Assembly (NCBI RefSeq): GCF_947387495.1
Contig: NZ_CANDNU010000003.1
Coordinates: 1-64,000, forward strand
Direction of reading: 5' to 3'
DNA from: Limosilactobacillus difficilis
Lineage (GTDB): Bacteria > Bacillota > Bacilli > Lactobacillales > Lactobacillaceae
DNA: 64,000 nt
Shown here: positions 60,756-64,000 of the stretch, one piece after another
Layout of the letters: each line of letters begins with the position of its first letter
Position numbering within the stretch: the stretch's first letter is position 1
Position numbers and translations under genes: made by a program
Notes under the pieces: generated by a model
Told to the model about the DNA's origin: nothing
Database searches by the model: none
What the model saw: only the letters and a program-made list of their open reading frames with translations

Positions 60756-60980
60756 GTGTCCGGTTTAGCCATTTTTTTAATTATCATCGCATTATTAGTT
60801 GGGATTGTTATCGGCTATTTTGGTGCTCGCCACTACATGGAAAAGTACATTCGCGAGAACCCGCCGATTACTGAGTCAATGATGCGGACGATGATGATGC
60901 AGATGGGGCAAAAACCATCTGAACGCAAACTGCATCAGATGATGCAAACGATGAAGGCTCAGGCCAAAAAAGCCAAATAG
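60756..60980 (+). CDS. YneF-family membrane protein
   Basis: A 74-residue protein: one N-terminal helix (GLAIFLIIIALLVGIVIGYF), then the conserved segment ARHYMEKYIRENPPITESMM and a Met/Lys-rich tail. This is the UPF0154/YneF family of unknown function. It starts at GTG 60756 with AAGGAGGA upstream and is followed by a terminator shared with the convergent acyltransferase gene. Confidence 0.9.
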   Translation: MSGLAIFLIIIALLVGIVIGYFGARHYMEKYIRENPPITESMMRTMMMQMGQKPSERKLHQMMQTMKAQAKKAK

Positions 60981-60999
60981 CAAGCTTCATTTCTGATGA

Positions 61000-61040
61000 A
61001 AAACCTGCTGGAATTGGGCAACCAATCCCGGCAGGTTTTA
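61000..61040. terminator. Bidirectional terminator between the YneF-like and acyltransferase genes
   Basis: AAACCTGC... pairs with ...GCAGGTTT around an inner GGAATTGG/CCAATCC stem, with A and T tracts at both ends. Confidence 0.85.
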
Positions 61041-61043
61041 TTT

Positions 61044-61682
61044 TTAAAAGTTATCATTTTTGGGTTTAGCTGGCATCACGTATTTAAATGATGGGTCCAG
61101 TTCTTTATCCAATTGATCAAAAGCAGATTGCATCTTTTGCTCGTACATATGCTGTGTGTCCTCATCAAGACGTTGGCGCCGGTCAACCAAAAAGGGTTGA
61201 CCGAAGGCAATCCGTCTTTTTTTCCGTGACCACATCTGGTTGAACTTTAACGGCCCCTGGTAAACAGCTGGAACAATTGGTACCCCCGCCATTTTTGCGA
61301 TTAACAGCGCACCACCCTTTAACTGGGCAGAATAACGGGAACCGCTGGGAAAAATAATAGTTGAATAGGGGCTTTTTTTGAGAAGCCGCACGGGTTTGCT
61401 AATTGCAGACGGGCCGGGGTGTTTGCGGTTGACTGGATAAGCGTGTAATGTTTTTAAAAACCAGGCAACGAGTTTATTTTGAAAGAGTTCTTCTTTGGCC
61501 ATAAAAGAGAATTGCTTCGGATAAACAGCCAGTGCGAGAAGCACCGGATCCATCCAAGTTCGGTGTGGAGCCACCAGGATGTAGTTGCCTTTCGGCAGAC
61601 GGTCGCGGTGTTTAATCTCTGATCGACCGTTGATTAAATTTAAAAAGGGGTTCACAATATGAACGAGAAAATTATAGAGCAT
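61044..61682 (-). CDS. 1-acyl-sn-glycerol-3-phosphate acyltransferase (PlsC family)
   Basis: A 212-residue enzyme of phospholipid synthesis that adds the second acyl chain to lysophosphatidate at the membrane. The HX4D motif is in VAPHRTWMDPVLL, the second motif is FPSGSRYS (a variant of the usual FPEGTR), and VPIVPAVYQG follows. An N-terminal hydrophobic stretch anchors it. ATG 61682 follows AAGGA at good spacing. Confidence 0.88.
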   Translation of the reverse strand: MLYNFLVHIVNPFLNLINGRSEIKHRDRLPKGNYILVAPHRTWMDPVLLALAVYPKQFSFMAKEELFQNKLVAWFLKTLHAYPVNRKHPGPSAISKPVRLLKKSPYSTIIFPSGSRYSAQLKGGALLIAKMAGVPIVPAVYQGPLKFNQMWSRKKRRIAFGQPFLVDRRQRLDEDTQHMYEQKMQSAFDQLDKELDPSFKYVMPAKPKNDNF

Positions 61683-61761
61683 TATGATCATCCTTAATTG
61701 TTGTGGTTCATGGCATTAGTATGACGAATTTTAATCTAAGTTGCAAGGGTGAGAGATTTTT

Positions 61762-62514
61762 ATGGAAAAAAAAGTTCAATTGCTCCCGGATGAACGGATT
61801 GATGAATTAGCAAGTCAGAATATTAAGATCATTCAAAGCAAAACAGTATTTGCCTTTTCACTCGATGCGGTTTTGTTGGCAAACTTTGTTCGTCCGAACC
61901 ATCGCCACCGGCTTAAAACGGTTGATCTCTGTGCAGGAAACGGCGCGGTTGGCCTTTTTCTCCATAATAAATTGGGTGGAAAATTTTACGAAGTTGAAAT
62001 TCAATCACGCCTTGCTGACATGGCCCAGCGAAGCATTCAGTTGAATCAGCTTTCGTCGCGTTACGTGGTGATTAATGATGACTTGGCCAACGTGTACCAA
62101 CAGATTCCCAAAGATAGTGCCGATGTTGTCGTCTGCAATCCACCATATTTTCCGACCAGCACGACCAGCGTAAAAAATCCTAATCCTTACCTGGCGATCG
62201 CCCGTCACGAGATCAAAACTAATTTGACGACTGTCCTTGACCGCATGAGTGGGTTGTTGAAGATGAATGGACATGGCTACTTGGTTCACCGTCCAGATCG
62301 CTTGCCAGAAATAATGGCCTCGCTGGTCCAACACCGACTCGTTCCGAAACGGATTCAATTTGTGTATCCCAAACCCGGGACTGATGCAAATATGGTCGTG
62401 ATAGATACCATCAAAGATGGTAAGGCAGCGGGGTTGAAGATTGTGCCCCCACTAATTGTAGGGCAGAGTAACGGGAACTATACTTCGGAAGTTCTGGCGA
62501 TGCTCCATGGCTAG
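61762..62514 (+). CDS. tRNA1(Val) (adenine(37)-N6)-methyltransferase-like protein
   Basis: A 250-residue SAM-dependent methyltransferase. The SAM-binding motif is VDLCAGNGAVGLFL and the N6-adenine catalytic motif is NPPYF in DVVVCNPPYFPTS. The N-terminal SKTVFAFSLDAVLLANF is typical of the TrmN6/YfiC group that methylates A37 of tRNA-Val. It overlaps by 8 bp the GIY-YIG gene, its standard partner in Firmicutes (yabB-yazA). Confidence 0.88.
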   Translation: MEKKVQLLPDERIDELASQNIKIIQSKTVFAFSLDAVLLANFVRPNHRHRLKTVDLCAGNGAVGLFLHNKLGGKFYEVEIQSRLADMAQRSIQLNQLSSRYVVINDDLANVYQQIPKDSADVVVCNPPYFPTSTTSVKNPNPYLAIARHEIKTNLTTVLDRMSGLLKMNGHGYLVHRPDRLPEIMASLVQHRLVPKRIQFVYPKPGTDANMVVIDTIKDGKAAGLKIVPPLIVGQSNGNYTSEVLAMLHG

Positions 62515-62815
62515 CAAAGATTATTTCTTTTATGTGCTCTATTGTGCTGACGGCTCTCTTTATGGCGGTTTTACCAATGATGTTCACCGCCGTTTTGCGG
62601 CACACCAGAATTATAAAGGTGCTAAATATACCAGGGTGAAGTCACGCCATCCGCTACAGCTGGCTTTTTATCAGCGCTTTACGACGAAGCATGCAGCTTT
62701 GAGTGCTGAGTATCATTTCAAGCATCAGACCCATCAGAAAAAAGAAGCCTTTTTAAAAGCACATGGTGTTTTGTTGAGTTATTTCCAAAAAAAGCTGATG
62801 AAATCCCCTAAGTAG
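62507..62815 (+). CDS. GIY-YIG nuclease-fold protein (YazA/UPF0213)
   Basis: A 102-residue stand-alone GIY-YIG domain: FYVLYCADGSLYGGFTNDVH gives the YVL...YGG variant of the motif, with R in HRRFAAHQ and a late Glu in SAEYHFK. Family members are uncharacterised small nuclease-like proteins. It is translationally coupled to the methyltransferase gene. Confidence 0.9.
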   Translation: MASKDYFFYVLYCADGSLYGGFTNDVHRRFAAHQNYKGAKYTRVKSRHPLQLAFYQRFTTKHAALSAEYHFKHQTHQKKEAFLKAHGVLLSYFQKKLMKSPK

Positions 62816-62818
62816 GAC

Positions 62819-62847
62819 TTGCGACTTAGGCATCATTTTTGTATACT
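62819..62847 (+). promoter_or_regulatory. rpsB promoter and leader start
   Basis: TTGCGA (62819-62824), 17 bp and TATACT (62842-62847), followed by a leader of about 100 nt. The leader has a GGTGT/ACACC stem (about 62856-62879), which could take part in ribosomal-protein S2 feedback control. Confidence 0.65.
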
Positions 62848-62959
62848 ATTAGCTGGTGTCTAATGCACAAAACACACCTGTTGCGATGAAATAGGCGGTG
62901 CCAATTGGTCCCTATTGCAATTGAACAGCAGGGAGGACAAACTATTTGGAGGTTTTTTT

Positions 62960-63772
62960 ATGGCTGTTGTAACTATGAAGCAATTACTTGAAGCCGGTGT
63001 CCACTTCGGTCACCAGACTCGTCGCTGGAATCCAAAGATGAAGCCGTACATCTTCACTGAACGTAACGGAATCTACATCATTGACTTGCAAAAGACAGTT
63101 AAGATGATCAACTCCGCTTACAACTACATGAAGGATGTTGCTGCTAAGGGCGGCGTTGTACTCTTTGTTGGGACGAAGAAGCAAGCACAGGATTCCATCG
63201 AAGAAGAAGCAACTCGCGCCGGTGTTTACTACGTTAACCACCGTTGGCTTGGTGGGACGCTGACTAACTGGAAGACTATCCAGTCACGGATCGCTCGCCT
63301 CAAGGAATTGAAGAAGATGTCAACTGACGGCACTTTTGACCGTCTGCCAAAGAAGGAAGTTTCTGTTTTAACGAAGCAACGCGAAAAGTTGGAACACTTC
63401 CTGGGCGGCATCGAAGACATGCCACATATTCCTGACGTCATCTACATTGTTGACCCTCACAAGGAAACAATTGCTGTTAACGAAGCTAAAAAGCTTAACA
63501 TTCCGATTGTTGCCATGGTCGACACTAACACTGACCCGGACGACATCGATGTGATCATTCCATCTAACGATGATGCTATTCGTGCCGTTCGTCTGATCAC
63601 TTCTAAGATGGCAGACGCTATCATTGAGGGTAAGCAGGGCCAGGACGACCAACAAGCGGTCGCAGCTCAACAAGAAGAAGCTACTGACGATGACGCTGAT
63701 GCCGACAAGACTGTTTCTTCAGAAGACCTTCAGAATCTGAAGAAGAATGTTGAAGGCAAGGACGCAGAATAA
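62960..63772 (+). CDS. rpsB: 30S ribosomal protein S2
   Basis: A 270-residue ribosomal protein of the small subunit. The family signatures [19 protein letters not shown] and [19 protein letters not shown] are clear, with [20 protein letters not shown] near the end. An acidic tail rich in Asp, Glu and Gln follows, usual in lactobacilli. ATG 62960 follows TTGGAGG. It is followed by tsf as in almost all bacteria. Confidence 0.97.
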   Translation: MAVVTMKQLLEAGVHFGHQTRRWNPKMKPYIFTERNGIYIIDLQKTVKMINSAYNYMKDVAAKGGVVLFVGTKKQAQDSIEEEATRAGVYYVNHRWLGGTLTNWKTIQSRIARLKELKKMSTDGTFDRLPKKEVSVLTKQREKLEHFLGGIEDMPHIPDVIYIVDPHKETIAVNEAKKLNIPIVAMVDTNTDPDDIDVIIPSNDDAIRAVRLITSKMADAIIEGKQGQDDQQAVAAQQEEATDDDADADKTVSSEDLQNLKKNVEGKDAE

Positions 63773-63786
63773 ATAGTTATCGCTTG

Positions 63787-63836
63787 GGCTGTTTTGCAGG
63801 ACGACCATTTTGGCCTGAGTGCAAAACAGCCTTTTT
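63787..63836 (+). terminator. Terminator or attenuator between rpsB and tsf
   Basis: A perfect 12-bp stem, GGCTGTTTTGCA (63787-63798) with TGCAAAACAGCC (63820-63831), is followed by six T's. It probably reduces, but does not abolish, read-through into tsf. Confidence 0.85.
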
Positions 63837-63869
63837 TATTAAAAATATTTTTAAAGGAGTTACTTAACC

Positions 63870-64000
63870 ATGGCAATCAGTGCAAAACAAGTAATGGAAT
63901 TACGTAACAAGTCCGGTGTTGGGATTATGGCAGCTAAGAAGGCTTTAGTTGCGAGTGATGGCGACATGGACAAGGCAATGGACTATCTTCGTGAAAAGGG
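63870..64000 (+). CDS. tsf: Elongation factor Ts (5' part)
   Basis: The gene runs off the window after 43 codons. The visible start, [20 protein letters not shown] followed by [20 protein letters not shown], is the conserved UBA-like N-terminus of EF-Ts, the nucleotide-exchange factor for EF-Tu. AAAGGAG precedes the ATG. Confidence 0.95.
   Translation, partial: MAISAKQVMELRNKSGVGIMAAKKALVASDGDMDKAMDYLREK

Noticed and set aside
1-64000. CRISPR arrays and rRNA genes
   Set aside because: No regularly spaced direct repeats of 24-40 bp and no rRNA signature sequences were seen anywhere in the window.

Overview
The window is chromosomal DNA from a low-to-mid GC Gram-positive bacterium of the family Lactobacillaceae. 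The evidence is the gene content (clpX-engB, an obgE-rnz-SDR-recJ-apt run, a mevalonate-pathway mvaS with a thiolase, lexA beside a YnzC-like gene, rpsB-tsf), strong AGGAGG ribosome sites with frequent TTG/GTG starts, and a tRNA with no encoded CCA. The genus cannot be fixed by eye.

Layout. (1) 1-15117 is host core: the tail of an IS30-type transposase, then clpX, engB, a 46-codon micro-gene, an orphan amino-acid ABC ATPase, uvrC, obgE, rnz, an SDR dehydrogenase, recJ and apt. A minus-strand block follows with nucleoside deoxyribosyltransferase, thiolase and mvaS, and one plus-strand membrane protein gene between the last two. (2) 15118-59497 is an apparently complete, about 44.4 kb siphovirus-type prophage between two 16-bp att cores, integrated at the 3' end of a tRNA-Ser(CGA) gene. 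(3) 59485-64000 is host core again: tRNA-Ser, lexA with an SOS box, a DUF896 (YnzC-like) gene, a YneF-like gene, plsC-like acyltransferase, a tRNA-modifying methyltransferase, a GIY-YIG protein, rpsB and the start of tsf.

The prophage is modular. Its lysogeny arm is on the minus strand: integrase, two membrane proteins, ImmA-type peptidase and CI-like repressor. A divergent control region leads to the plus-strand early genes: Cro-like protein, KilAC antirepressor, small proteins, helicase, Sak4-like ATPase, DUF669 SSB-like protein, prim-pol and VapE-type helicase. Eight GTGACA/TGTCAC repeats beside an AT-rich core right after the VapE gene look like the replication origin. An ArpU-type late regulator is followed by 2.8 kb of unusual DNA: a structured RNA candidate and repeated mini-operons, each with a near-consensus promoter, tiny membrane peptide(s), a small nucleic-acid-binding-like protein and a terminator. 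One of these resembles a convergent-RNA type I toxin-antitoxin locus. Then come HNH, a probable cos region, terminase, portal, ClpP-like protease, HK97-type capsid, connectors, tail genes with a clear CCCAAAA -1 frameshift site, tape measure with a lytic domain, a tail lysin carrying an N-terminal GH43-type glycosidase domain, long fiber, holin, GH25 endolysin, and several adhesion genes placed after the lysis cassette.

The observations I rate highest are the mini-operon region (30.0-32.4 kb), the structured RNA before it, the putative origin, and the GH43-tail lysin fusion. All functional statements are read from sequence motifs and family knowledge; no database search was possible.
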